Source: Mesorhizobium kowhaii (GTDB lineage Bacteria > Pseudomonadota > Alphaproteobacteria > Rhizobiales > Rhizobiaceae). Taken from it: 64,000 nucleotides of DNA. Location of the stretch: positions 364,774 to 428,773 of the forward strand of contig NZ_MZXV01000051.1 of NCBI RefSeq assembly GCF_003253745.1, in the 5' to 3' direction. Position 1 is the first letter of the stretch. Each line of letters begins with the position of its first letter. Below the pieces are notes generated by a model. It searched no databases, was not told the origin of the DNA, and saw only the letters and a program-made list of their open reading frames with translations. This document shows positions 1 through 7,989 of this stretch, in pieces. A program made the translations under genes and the position numbers.

Positions 1-58
1 CAAGAATTTCCGCGTTGTCATTCCTGGCAGCCAACACCGCGCCTACAGTCGCAAGCAT
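1..58 (-). CDS. Small hypothetical protein, 3' end beyond the window edge (partial)
   Basis: Reading leftwards from an ATG at 58, the first 19 codons (MLATVGAVLAARN...) match the start of the complete 88-aa gene at 44714-44980, with the same GCGGAGG ribosome site and roughly 90 bases of near-identical upstream sequence. The rest lies outside the window. Function unknown; the paralogue has no recognised domain. Whether this copy is intact cannot be seen. Confidence 0.6.
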   Translation of the reverse strand, partial: MLATVGAVLAARNDNAEIL

Positions 59-142
59 ATCAGCCTCCGCTAATATATTAACCTCCCAAGAGCGTACGTT
101 GTTCCTCACCAAAACTAGCCGACCTGCATGCGCTCAGACCGC
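1..142 (-). repeat. Inverted copy of 44637-44775 (leader plus gene start)
   Basis: The reverse complement of 1-142 matches the segment around 44637-44775 at roughly nine bases in ten, covering the promoter/leader and first codons of the small gene described above. Similarity ends abruptly near base 143, where a terminase relic begins. The copies are in opposite orientation about 44.6 kb apart. Confidence 0.8.
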
Positions 143-195
143 TAACCAACACGGACAGCCTGCCGAAAGGCCGCTGATGCCGTTGAGGACCAAGA

Positions 196-289
196 ATGGC
201 ACGACCGACCCTATTAACTCGCCGACGTGATCTGCGAGAGGATTGCAGACGGGGAAAGCCTTCGTTCGATTTGCGATTGCGATGACATG
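196..289 (+). pseudogene. Relic of a phage terminase small subunit
   Basis: An ATG at 196 opens MARPTLLT, and a different frame from about 221 reads ADVICERIADGESLRSIC followed by a DDMP segment. Together these resemble the N-terminal helix-turn-helix of phage terminase small subunits (MARPTxYTPELADxICERIAxGESLRxICRDxDMP). A short deletion shifts the frame between the two parts, and the downstream region that should read TVFRWL is not recognisable. Non-functional remnant; function assignment rests on this motif only. Confidence 0.5.
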
Positions 290-299
290 CCGATCGTAA

Positions 300-778
300 A
301 ACTGCCCATTCCATCGCCCCATGTCGCGTCCATGTCGCACGGACTTGCCGATAGTCGCAGGAAACCCTTGGAAATCAACGGTAGTGGCTTGCAACATGGC
401 GCGACATGAAACCAGCCGCCAAGGTGCATTGGATGGCACTTAAGCGACAAATTTTATTTGATGAAATTTGGTGGCGGGAGAGCGTTACCGACTTTCCCCC
501 CACTCATCAGATCGGCGGTTCCTGCTCCGTTGTCTTGGATGCGGGTACATTTTGAATAGCGCTCTCTACTCAAGGCAGACGCTGTCCATCTCGCGGTAGT
601 ACCAGCATCGCGTTCGAAGATTTGTTGTCTGCAATCGAAATCACAAACAGTTTCCGTATAAAAGTTGGCCTTTAAATTGCTTTTTCGATGGCACCTCGGC
701 CTCATGTCCAGAACACGGTCGTTTACAGGACACAGCAAATCTATTGGCCCATGCTCTGAGCTCAGATACGCTCAGAGA
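300..778. other. No gene seen
   Basis: About 480 bases between the terminase relic and the CDF-like gene. Open frames here are short, lack ribosome sites and resemble no family I know. The promoter of the downstream gene is presumably at the right end but I see no convincing box. Confidence 0.5.
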
Positions 779-1360
779 ATGAATCCAGCACTCCGTCGCA
801 TCGTCCTCATCGTCGCGCTACTCAACCTCGGCTATTTTGGCATTGAATTCGCCGTGGCGCTCGCCATAGGCTCGGTGTCTTTGTTCGCCGATAGCATCGA
901 CTTTCTCGAAGATGCGTCCGTGAACCTCCTCATACTACTCGCCTTCGGCTGGTCGTTGCGCTCGCGCTCGCGGGTAGGTATGGCGCTCGCCCTCATTCTG
1001 CTCGTGCCGGGTCTGGCTACGCTCTGGACGGCCTGGCAAAAGTTCAACATGCCCGTGCCGCCACAGCCGGTCGCCTTGACGCTAGCGGGGCTTGGTGCAC
1101 TCGCCGTCAATCTTTCCTGTGCCTACATGCTCGCCGCATACAGACATCATGGCGGCAGTCTGACAAAGGCTGCATTTCTTTCGGCCCGTAATGATGCGTT
1201 CGCCAACATAGCCATTATTGCCGCCGGACTGGTCACGGCATTCCTCTGGCGGTCGGCATGGCCAGACTTAATGGTGGGTCTGGGGATTGCGGCATTGAAC
1301 GCCGATGCCGCACGCGAAGTGTGGGAAGCTGCTCGCGAAGAACACCGTGCTGCCGCCTGA
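779..1360 (+). CDS. CDF-like cation transporter membrane domain protein
   Basis: 193-aa integral membrane protein with about six hydrophobic segments. The N-terminal region (ALAIGSVSLFADSIDFLEDA, then SVNLL) resembles the first helices of cation diffusion facilitators, which export Zn, Co or Cd using Asp/His ligands in helices 2 and 5; an ARNDAFANI segment near residue 135 matches helix 5. The protein ends after the membrane part, so the cytoplasmic C-terminal domain of CzcD/FieF (about 300 aa) is missing. I chose ATG 779 (MNPALRR) because homology starts there; the longer frame from 665 has no support. It is followed 24 bases later by a TauE/SafE permease, so the two may be cotranscribed. 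Metal specificity cannot be read from sequence. Confidence 0.75.
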   Translation: MNPALRRIVLIVALLNLGYFGIEFAVALAIGSVSLFADSIDFLEDASVNLLILLAFGWSLRSRSRVGMALALILLVPGLATLWTAWQKFNMPVPPQPVALTLAGLGALAVNLSCAYMLAAYRHHGGSLTKAAFLSARNDAFANIAIIAAGLVTAFLWRSAWPDLMVGLGIAALNADAAREVWEAAREEHRAAA

Positions 1361-1384
1361 CCCGGCCGGAGACTCAGCGGACCC

Positions 1385-2191
1385 ATGACACTGGCAAAGG
1401 AACCGAGTGAACACCGCAGCAATTCCGCTGCTTTCGGTGGGGGAGCGCTGATAGGAGCGCTAGGCGGTCTGATTGGGCTTGGTGGAGCTGAGTTCCGCTT
1501 GCCGCTCCTGATTGGAGTTTTCAATTTCGCGGCGCTGGAGGCCGTCATCCTTAACAAGGCGATGAGCCTAGTTGTGGTCGCCACGGCCCTGCCGTTCCGG
1601 GCGGCCACGGTATCCTTTGGTACCATTGCAGCTGACTGGCCGATCATCGTCAATCTGCTCGCGGGTAGCCTCCTTGGCGCATGGCTGGGGGCGGGGTGGG
1701 CGACCCGCCTCAAGTCTGAATCGCTTTACAGGGTGATTGCCATCTTGCTCGTCGCCATCGCGGTCATCCTGATGGTTGGTCATAACGCCAGAGCGGGAGA
1801 GCATCTATTGGTCGGCACCGCGCAAGCTGTCGCCGGTGTCGTCGCCGGCTTGATCATCGGCGTTGTAGCATCCCTGCTCGGCGTCGCCGGCGGCGAGCTC
1901 CTCATTCCGACAATGATCCTCCTGTTTGGCGCCGACATCAAACTCGCTGGCAGCCTGTCGCTTGTGGTAAGCCTGCCGACTATGCTCGTTGGCTTTACCC
2001 GATATAGTCGCGACCAAAGCTTTTCCGTCCTCGGCCGTAATCGCATGTTTCTATTGATCATGGCGGCGGGCTCAATAGTTGGCACTTTCATCGGCGGCCG
2101 GCTGCTCGGCCTCGTGCCCAACGAATTACTCCTGCCAGCGCTCGCTGCCATTCTGCTGCTATCCGCTGTGAAGATCTGGAACCATCGCTAA
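1385..2191 (+). CDS. TauE/SafE family (DUF81) membrane permease
   Basis: 268-aa polytopic membrane protein with two homologous halves of about four helices each. The first half has the glycine-rich GALIGALGGLIGLGGAEFRL typical of the family (usually G-G-x-G-x-x-G-x-G-G), and the second half repeats it as GVVASLLGVAGGELLIP. The family exports or imports sulfite, sulfoacetate or related organic anions; the substrate here is unknown. ATG 1385 is close behind the CDF-like gene. A degraded second copy of bases about 1430-1690 lies at 21866-22120. Confidence 0.88.
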   Translation: MTLAKEPSEHRSNSAAFGGGALIGALGGLIGLGGAEFRLPLLIGVFNFAALEAVILNKAMSLVVVATALPFRAATVSFGTIAADWPIIVNLLAGSLLGAWLGAGWATRLKSESLYRVIAILLVAIAVILMVGHNARAGEHLLVGTAQAVAGVVAGLIIGVVASLLGVAGGELLIPTMILLFGADIKLAGSLSLVVSLPTMLVGFTRYSRDQSFSVLGRNRMFLLIMAAGSIVGTFIGGRLLGLVPNELLLPALAAILLLSAVKIWNHR

Positions 2192-2199
2192 AGTAAGGG

Positions 2200-2425
2200 C
2201 TCTGCAATCAACCACAGCAACCTCCAGCCTTGGCCGGCGAGGCCATATCCTTGAACTCTCGAGCCGGTGCTCAAGCGAACGCAGCGCGGCAAGCTTCTCT
2301 CGCACCTGATTGAGGTGCAACTGAGCGATGTCGCGCGTCTCTATGCAGTCGCGGCTGGCGCTGATGGACAGGTCCAGCAGCACGCGCACCGGATCGATGC
2401 TGCCGCGCCCCCGTAGCCCGATCAT
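2200..2425 (-). pseudogene. Remnant of a MerR-family regulator (C-terminal half)
   Basis: The minus-strand translation contains LLDLSISASRDCIETRDIA then a helix ending EKLAALRSLEHRLES and a late VVDCRAL. This is the dimerisation helix and metal-site tail of MerR/CueR/ZntR regulators (…DLS…RDC…IA..HL..V..KI..L..L…C..I..L). The DNA-binding winged helix that should come first is absent upstream (2426-2641) and the metal loop is scrambled. It overlaps no intact gene and lies convergent with the TauE gene. A dead fragment, possibly once the regulator of the neighbouring transporters. Confidence 0.6.
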
Positions 2426-2641
2426 TAGCCAAATCTAAAACTGAATGGAACTGCCATGGCTGTTTCCCTCGTCTCCAAGGTGCTTGGGCACGAAGGGTCT
2501 CTCCGGCGAGATGTGGGCCGGCCTCAATGAAAAGGTTCTTCTCAAAGCATCCAATGGCGACTTGAGACGTTGAGGCTCACGTCAGCACGCTATCTATCGA
2601 ATTGGGTAGTCGACGATTGGCGCAATTTCGGAGACTCCCAA

Positions 2642-3046
2642 ATGGATATTCCTAGAGGTGCCACCGTTGCAGTGGCTGACGGCGAGAGGCTCAACCTGTT
2701 TCGCAACTCAGGAGACGAAGCCAATCCCAAACTCACGGCTTCGACGGTCGAAGACGTAACCAACGACAACAAGGGGTCCGGCGCGCGTCATCCGAGCAGC
2801 TCCGCCAATCCGGACAACAGTCAAATCGAAGAAGACAGTTTTGCAGCTGGAACTGCCGACCTGCTCAACCGACAGGTTCTCGGCGGACAAATCGAAAATC
2901 TGATCGTCATCGCCGCTCCTCGAACGCTTGGGGAACTGCGTAAGCATTATCACCAGAAACTAACGGCCGTGCTTGTTGGCGAAATAGCCAAGGACCTCAC
3001 GGGTCATTCGGCCCAGGAAATAGAGAAGGCAGTTGCCAGCGCATAG
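2642..3046 (+). CDS. Host attachment family protein (AtsE-like)
   Basis: 134 aa. The start ATG at 2642 gives MDIPRGATVAVADGERLNLF, the usual opening of the host-attachment family (VxVADGxxxxLFRN), followed by a polar middle and the C-terminal helix FAAGTADLLNR ... LIVIAAPRTLGELRKHYH. Members are annotated from an Agrobacterium protein needed for attachment to plant cells and resemble baeRF-type release-factor-like folds; the molecular role is not established. A TTG at 2570 would add 24 unrelated residues and is rejected. Single gene, flanked by the MerR relic and an exported protein. Confidence 0.8.
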   Translation: MDIPRGATVAVADGERLNLFRNSGDEANPKLTASTVEDVTNDNKGSGARHPSSSANPDNSQIEEDSFAAGTADLLNRQVLGGQIENLIVIAAPRTLGELRKHYHQKLTAVLVGEIAKDLTGHSAQEIEKAVASA

Positions 3047-3134
3047 ACGGGCAATTTGCTGCGAACCCATATCTGCACCCCATCGCGCTGGCGCAATTAA
3101 CTAACGCGCTTGCGGTGAACTGAAGGATTTGATC

Positions 3135-3638
3135 ATGACAAAAAACCTTGGGCTACTGACCGCGGCAATGCTTTGCATCGCGGGATCTGCGCAGGCCGCC
3201 GACGGCGCCTTTCTGAAATCATTCGCGGGGAGCTGGGTTGGCAAGGGCACGGTCAAAACCGACGCTGATTCCAAGCCCATCAAAATCAATTGCAAATTCG
3301 CGTCCAACGCAACCGAGAGCTCGTTGTCACTTGATGGCAAATGTACAGGGTACGTGGTCTTCTCGCGAGCGATCGGCGCCGACGTCAAGACCAATGGCAA
3401 AACATATACCGGCACATACACCGGATCGAGCACCGGCCCTGCCGGCCTCAGTGGCAATCGTTCCGGCAACGCCCTGGTCCTTGGCATTCATTGGGCAAAA
3501 GAAGTCAATGGCGATCGGGCCGCCCAGCTGAGACTGGAAAAGGTTGGAGACGATGGGATGCGTTTGACGACGATCGACAAGGACCCGGCGACCGGCAAGA
3601 ACATTGTGATCAGCCAGATCAACCTCAGCCGTCCCTAG
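3135..3638 (+). CDS. Exported hypothetical protein
   Basis: 167 aa with a clear signal peptide (MTKNLGLLTAAMLCIAGSA, cleavage after AQA) and a mature part rich in Gly, Thr, Lys and Ser with two cysteines (residues about 55 and 70) that could form a disulfide. A ribosome site AAGGATT precedes ATG 3135. The strand-like pattern (GTYTGSSTGPAG, NALVLGIHW) suggests a small beta-barrel or lipocalin-type periplasmic fold, but I do not recognise the family with certainty. Stands alone. Confidence 0.75.
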   Translation: MTKNLGLLTAAMLCIAGSAQAADGAFLKSFAGSWVGKGTVKTDADSKPIKINCKFASNATESSLSLDGKCTGYVVFSRAIGADVKTNGKTYTGTYTGSSTGPAGLSGNRSGNALVLGIHWAKEVNGDRAAQLRLEKVGDDGMRLTTIDKDPATGKNIVISQINLSRP

Positions 3639-3709
3639 CGTTTTGATTGCACAGGTTCCGGCGCCACGCGGTGGATGAAGCGGAAATCATCCACCCATAC
3701 CGCCGGGCT

Positions 3710-4012
3710 CTATGTGAGTTCGTAGTAAAAATCGCAGATGAGGTCTGCGACTTTGACGGCTTCAAAATCCGTCATATGCGCGGCTGTCTCAACAGCGACC
3801 GTTTCCATATCGTCCTGGTCGACGGCCAGAAGATCCAGTATTTTTGCAAACTTGAACTTGAGTTCCCGGTCCCCAGCGAACTCATCGATCGTGACGTGCA
3901 AAATGTTCACATTAGCATCGATCAAGCGCGTTTGTATGCTGTCGGAAGACGCTGCGAGCGTGCGAAGTGCTGCGAAAAAGTGCTCTCGCGCATTGGAATA
4001 TTTATCGTCCAT
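3710..4012 (-). CDS. Small hypothetical protein (100 aa)
   Basis: Acidic, mostly helical 100-aa protein (MDDKYSNAREHFFAALRTLA ...). No domain recognised. That it is a real gene is supported by a diverged copy of its middle part at 22289-22399, where a run equivalent to KFKFAKILDLLAVDQDDMET is conserved at protein level (KFARMVDLLAIVQDDLET). Start at 4012 is preceded by AAAGG. Convergent with the exported protein at 3135-3638. Confidence 0.65.
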   Translation of the reverse strand: MDDKYSNAREHFFAALRTLAASSDSIQTRLIDANVNILHVTIDEFAGDRELKFKFAKILDLLAVDQDDMETVAVETAAHMTDFEAVKVADLICDFYYELT

Positions 4013-4258
4013 GTTGATACCTTTGGGTGAAGCGCCGCGCCTTGGACGTGAGGTGCGGCCCGGCTTACGCTCTTGGGATGGCCGGAGTCAACGATGTGAC
4101 CGGCCGAACATGGGCCTGCGCCTCGCTTGACACGGCAAATTACGATCGAAATCGGACAATTGGAATTCCTGTAGCGACCTAACCATCCATCGCCGCGCCC
4201 ATGGATGGCGAACTTTGTGTCCGGCAGCGCGTTGTCGGGGGTAACGGAGAGAGGTCCA

Positions 4259-4396
4259 ATGGGCTGGGTTTTTGGGTTAGCGTTTGCGCTGGTCTTGTTA
4301 TTCGCGGTTTTGCTGGTCGTTACAGCACATCGGGATTTTCAGAGCTCTCCCACTTTTCATCGCCTGCGGCGTTGGAGACAGACGCGGGATAGCTAA
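4259..4396 (+). CDS. Possible small membrane protein (45 aa)
   Basis: An ATG at 4259 with a good GGAGAGAGG site opens a 45-aa frame: one hydrophobic helix (VFGLAFALVLLFAVLLVVTA) followed by an Arg-rich tail. Length, ribosome site and single helix fit the many short membrane proteins of rhizobia, but there is no copy or homologue I can name. Treat as tentative. Confidence 0.35.
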   Translation: MGWVFGLAFALVLLFAVLLVVTAHRDFQSSPTFHRLRRWRQTRDS

Positions 4397-4980
4397 TAGT
4401 ACTGGCGCCGGCAATTTCGTGACCGATCAGGAAGATGTAGTACAGATACGCATCCGGTGGGAGGAAAACCGCATCTGGGCCGATACGCGCAATCTGTGCG
4501 CCGTCGCTAGGCCGAAGCCTGCGCGGTGCTGGCGGCGGCGGCGCCTATCGACCAAGCTTGTAATAAGTCCATCGCGAGGCGCCAAACAGCCATTCTTGTT
4601 CGCCCTAGACGTTGAACCGCGCCACGTCACCTTAATCAAGCACCCGTTTGGTTGGGCTCGGCAACCAAAACTCAAGTCGCGCATTTTAGTGAATGCTGTT
4701 GGACCAAATCCCCATGTGTTGTTCTCGCTGCGGAGCGCGCGACCATAGTTATGAGCACTGCACACATCTGAACCATGCCAGTCTGTCCGAGGCGCCTCGA
4801 GGTTCGATCAAGACCGATGACCGGCACAAGCAACAGCTTCCAGCTCGCAATCTACGCCACTTTGAACCGGACCGATTTCTTGACATTGACTAAAGTCGTT
4901 TGCCCGCAAGTCAGATCGCGGCGCCGAAGCCATTTGCCCGCTGGGTCCCTCCAAGCGGTCAAAAGGGCCGGAAGGCCCGT
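4397..4980. other. Non-coding stretch upstream of a strong terminator
   Basis: About 580 bases with no convincing gene on either strand, yet ending in a textbook intrinsic terminator (4981-5012). A TTGACA at about 4880 could be a -35 box, with no good -10 box behind it. A small RNA gene is possible. Confidence 0.35.
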
Positions 4981-5012
4981 CGCCCGCTGGCTCCCGGCCA
5001 GCGGGCGTTTTT
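4981..5012 (+). terminator. Rho-independent terminator
   Basis: Perfect 11-bp stem (CGCCCGCTGGC at 4981-4991 with its complement at 4997-5007), 5-base loop TCCCG, then five T. No protein gene ends nearby upstream on this strand. Confidence 0.8.
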
Positions 5013-5208
5013 GATATAACAGACACAGATTGCCCCGGAACAGGCGGCCGTCCTTCGACTGTATCTCCGGCCAAGCCCGGGAACTTGCCGCCCCTCTTCC
5101 GAAGTAATCCCCGTCGTTTCTGTTGGGGAGCTTATCATTCGGAATGAGCGGAACGAATGTGGCAGTGCCCAGTTTGGATAGCGACGGGACACCACACGGA
5201 GAATTCAA

Positions 5209-7002
5209 ATGACACGCCGACCAAAGATTTTGGCCTGCACCGCACTCGGTTTACTGATCGCCTCAGCGCCGTTCGGGGCACCGCTCAGCAGCGCAGCATT
5301 CGGCGCCGCACGGTTCGTCGCATCTGAACCGCCGATTTTTATCAAGTTGAAATGTAAGGAGGGCGAGTCCGCCGAAGCCTGCGCGCTGAGGCAACAGGCT
5401 CCGTCCGAAAGCGCCGCTCCCCTTCCAGCGACCGAACCACAGCCTACTCCAAAACCAAAAGAGGCAGCCCCGGCGTCTGAGGCAGCTCCTATTCCAGAAC
5501 CGACCCCTCCGGTTGAACCATCCGCGAAGGAGCAGCCTGCTCAACCGGCCGCGCCGGCGTCCGAGGCTGCGCCAGCGCAGCCGGCCCCCGACAAATCGGC
5601 GCCAGTCGAGCAAGCCCAGCCAACCGCAGATCAGGCGCCTTTACCCACCCCGGTGCCCCAGGCGCCTACTCAGCCTGCCCAAGGTGAACAACCGGCGGAA
5701 ACCAAACCCGAAAAGAAGCCAGCCGCCGAGCAGCCTGCCGCCGAGGAGCCTGCACCAAAGCAGCCCGTGACTGGAGAGCAACCTTCGACCGATCAGCAGC
5801 CTGCAACCTCCGAAAAGCCAGCCAATGGTGAGCCGGCGGCGCCCGTCCAAAGCGAAAAGCCGGTTCAGGGCGAGGCGCCAGCGGATCCTAACGCCGCACC
5901 AGTCCTCGACAGCGAAAAAGATGCAATACGTCCGGGCAAGGACGGTAAACCGCCTGCTCAGCAGAGCGATGGCGGTCAGGCCGCCGCACCTGCGGCTGCC
6001 CCTGTAGACGCCGGACCACCGCCAGCGGACGACAAGGCAGCGCAGCAGGAGATCAAGCCTGAGAAGATCGTTCCGGTGACGGAGGAAAAGGGTACCCGCC
6101 GTGACAAGGCGCCAGATAGTCAGCCGCCGGAACGCCCAAAAGGCGCCGATGTCCTCACGGAAATTGGCGGCCGGGTGATCATCCAGTTCAACAACCAGAC
6201 GATAGTCGAGAGCAATGATGCGCCGCGAATGAACCGTGGTGCCAAGGATGTGTATTCCGAGGATCTGCCGGGGGGCCGCACACGCGAGACGATCGTTCGC
6301 GACAACGGCAACCAAATCGTCACCATCCGCAACCGCTATGGCGACGTCATCCAGCGCTCCCGCATCACGCCGGACGGCCGCGAGTATGTGCTGAGCTATG
6401 TCGACGAGAGGTATTACCAGGACGTGCAGGATTGGCGCGATCCTGGAGATGACTTGCCACCGATGCGGCTCAACATCCCGCGCAAGCAATACATCCTGGA
6501 GTCCGATTTGGTAGAGGATGCGGGCGACTACTACACCTTCCTCGAGCAACCGCCAGTGGAAAAGGTCCAGCGCCTCTACTCGGTCGACGAGGTCAAACGC
6601 TCGGCGCGTGTGCGCGACATCGCCCGGCGGGTTGATCTCGACACGTTGAATTTCGAGTCCGGTTCGGCGGCGATCTCGGACAGCGAAGTCAAAAAGCTGC
6701 AAGGCGTTGCGGACGCAATGGAGCGGCTGCTGAAGAAGAACCCGGCGGAAACATTCTTGATCGAAGGCCACACCGATGCCGTCGGTAGCGACAATGCAAA
6801 CCTGGCCTTGTCCGACCAGCGAGCCGAGGCAGTTGCCGAGGCCCTCACCAACGCCTTTGGCATCGCGCCAGAGAACCTGACGACCCAAGGCTACGGCGAG
6901 CGCTATCTTAAGGTGAACACGACAGGGCCCGAACGACAGAACCGTCGTGTCGCAATTCGCCGCATCACGCCGCTGGTGGCTCCCGTCGCCAGCGCCAACT
7001 GA
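5209..7002 (+). CDS. OmpA-family protein with long Pro/Ala-rich linker
   Basis: 597 aa. A signal peptide (residues 1 to about 29) is followed by one Cys pair (KCKEGESAEAC), a low-complexity Pro/Ala/Glu/Gln region of about 250 residues, a globular middle (residues about 310-460) and a C-terminal OmpA/MotB peptidoglycan-binding domain (about 470-590) with NFESGSAAI, the GHTDAVGSDNANLALSDQRA core and an NRRVAIR end. Such proteins sit in the periplasm or outer membrane and bind peptidoglycan through the Asp and Arg of GHTD/NRR; the long linker could span the periplasm. ATG 5209 follows GAATTCAA with a weak site. A candidate EcfG promoter (GGAAC at 5150, GTT at 5172, spacer 17, lacking the C of CGTT) lies just upstream. 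Followed by a hairpin terminator. Confidence 0.88.
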   Translation: MTRRPKILACTALGLLIASAPFGAPLSSAAFGAARFVASEPPIFIKLKCKEGESAEACALRQQAPSESAAPLPATEPQPTPKPKEAAPASEAAPIPEPTPPVEPSAKEQPAQPAAPASEAAPAQPAPDKSAPVEQAQPTADQAPLPTPVPQAPTQPAQGEQPAETKPEKKPAAEQPAAEEPAPKQPVTGEQPSTDQQPATSEKPANGEPAAPVQSEKPVQGEAPADPNAAPVLDSEKDAIRPGKDGKPPAQQSDGGQAAAPAAAPVDAGPPPADDKAAQQEIKPEKIVPVTEEKGTRRDKAPDSQPPERPKGADVLTEIGGRVIIQFNNQTIVESNDAPRMNRGAKDVYSEDLPGGRTRETIVRDNGNQIVTIRNRYGDVIQRSRITPDGREYVLSYVDERYYQDVQDWRDPGDDLPPMRLNIPRKQYILESDLVEDAGDYYTFLEQPPVEKVQRLYSVDEVKRSARVRDIARRVDLDTLNFESGSAAISDSEVKKLQGVADAMERLLKKNPAETFLIEGHTDAVGSDNANLALSDQRAEAVAEALTNAFGIAPENLTTQGYGERYLKVNTTGPERQNRRVAIRRITPLVAPVASAN

Positions 7003-7009
7003 CAAAGGC

Positions 7010-7046
7010 GTCTCGCGACGCGGTAAAGAGTGCCGAGTCGCGAGAC
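7010..7046 (+). terminator. Hairpin behind the OmpA-family gene
   Basis: Perfect 10-bp inverted repeat GTCTCGCGAC (7010-7019) with its complement at 7037-7046, loop of 17 bases. No T-run directly after, so it may act with Rho or protect the mRNA end. Confidence 0.55.
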
Positions 7047-7120
7047 CCTTGCCAGCCAAGCGGATCAATGGCCCGGCCTCCACTGCACCCGAAGATGCTT
7101 GTCTTTCAAACCCCACGGGG

Positions 7121-7236
7121 CCTTTTAAGACTTCATTTACCGTGCGGTTTTAGCATCCCCACTTGCGGCTAAAGTTGCAGTTCCGCATTTTCAGGCAACA
7201 CCGCCCGTCGCTCAGTCCACCTAAGAGCGACGGGTA
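7121..7236. repeat. Conserved intergenic element ending in a hairpin (copy 1)
   Basis: This non-coding stretch aligns with 56737-56853 over about 115 bases at roughly 70 percent identity, including blocks TGCGG, CAGTACCGCATT/CAGTTCCGCATT and GGCAACAC. It ends in a 10-bp hairpin CCCGTCGCTC (7204-7213) pairing with 7225-7234. The hairpin stem is retained in the other copy although its loop differs completely, which points to a selected RNA structure or terminator. Could be a small RNA or a mobile miniature element. Confidence 0.5.
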
Positions 7237-7513
7237 CCTGCCTCAGGCAAAAGCCGCCGGCTCTTGCTCTAGGTAGTCCACTTCAAGGCTACCGCCGGTG
7301 GTGGTGTGGCTGAAGCGGATTTGACCTTCCCCCGCCAATCTCTGCCCGCCTGGTGCGTGGTTGGCGCGAAATCGAGCTAACAGCGGAAGGCAGAGAGACC
7401 CCAATAGATTTCGGCCAGAGGGGAGGCATCGTGCCAACCGATACGCAAAGAACGCTGCGGCGGAAAGCTTTACAGGAGATGGGAACCTTTCGCTGGCGAG
7501 CCGCTTTCTGAGC

Positions 7514-7726
7514 ATGTCCCAAACCGTTGAAGCACCGATCTTGCCCGAGAGTAGCCCAGACAGGGAGGTCAACTGCGAGGTCGCCTTGGAAGCCGCCTTC
7601 GCGGCCTTGGTGACTGCCGCAGAAGGCCAGGGGTGGACGCCCGATGAAACGGCATCAACTCTACTCAAAATCGCTACGAACCATGCCCAAAAGACCGAGG
7701 CTGTCGTTGCGGCCCCTGATAACTGA
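7514..7726 (+). CDS. Small hypothetical protein (70 aa)
   Basis: The frame from ATG 7514 (MSQTVEAPILPE) encodes an Ala-rich helical protein with EAAFAALVTAAEGQGWTPDE in the middle, a composition and layout common in short rhizobial ORFs. The in-frame extension upstream to 7361 is basic and low in coding character, so I start at 7514, although no strong ribosome site is present. No domain recognised. Confidence 0.5.
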   Translation: MSQTVEAPILPESSPDREVNCEVALEAAFAALVTAAEGQGWTPDETASTLLKIATNHAQKTEAVVAAPDN

Positions 7727-7899
7727 CAAAACAGCAATGGAAACTCGGGCCTAGCCGGCAGGGAACCCAGGCTCAGCCGGCTACATTGCCCGCATCAGTA
7801 GCAATCTGAAATCGACCTTTTTGTTCGAATTTAACGTGCCCGAGAGCCGAGCAAAAAAATTCGTTGCTGCTCTTGAACGATTTCTTGGTCATTCCCAAA

Positions 7900-7989
7900 T
7901 CGATTGCCGTCGAGGCTTAGGCTCGACGGAACAGGCGTCGCGGTGGGTCCTGCGGCGCCGCTTGTAACCCATGTTGCTTTACGGAGGAT
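7900..7989 (+). promoter_or_regulatory. Possible ROSE-type RNA thermometer in the hsp20 leader
   Basis: The leader before the Hsp20 gene has successive hairpins: CCGTCGAG...CTCGACGG at about 7908-7933, a GC-rich hairpin (about 7935-7957), and just before the start a TTGCT followed seven bases later by the GGAGGAT ribosome site. In ROSE thermometers of rhizobial small heat-shock genes, a UUGCU segment pairs imperfectly with the GGAGG site and melts on heating. The arrangement fits; folding was done by eye. Confidence 0.45.

Noticed and set aside
5641..7116. 491-aa open frame on the minus strand opposite the OmpA-domain gene
   Set aside because: It mirrors the Pro/Ala-rich low-complexity region and the OmpA domain on the other strand, is Arg/Leu-rich with no known motif, and has no ribosome site.
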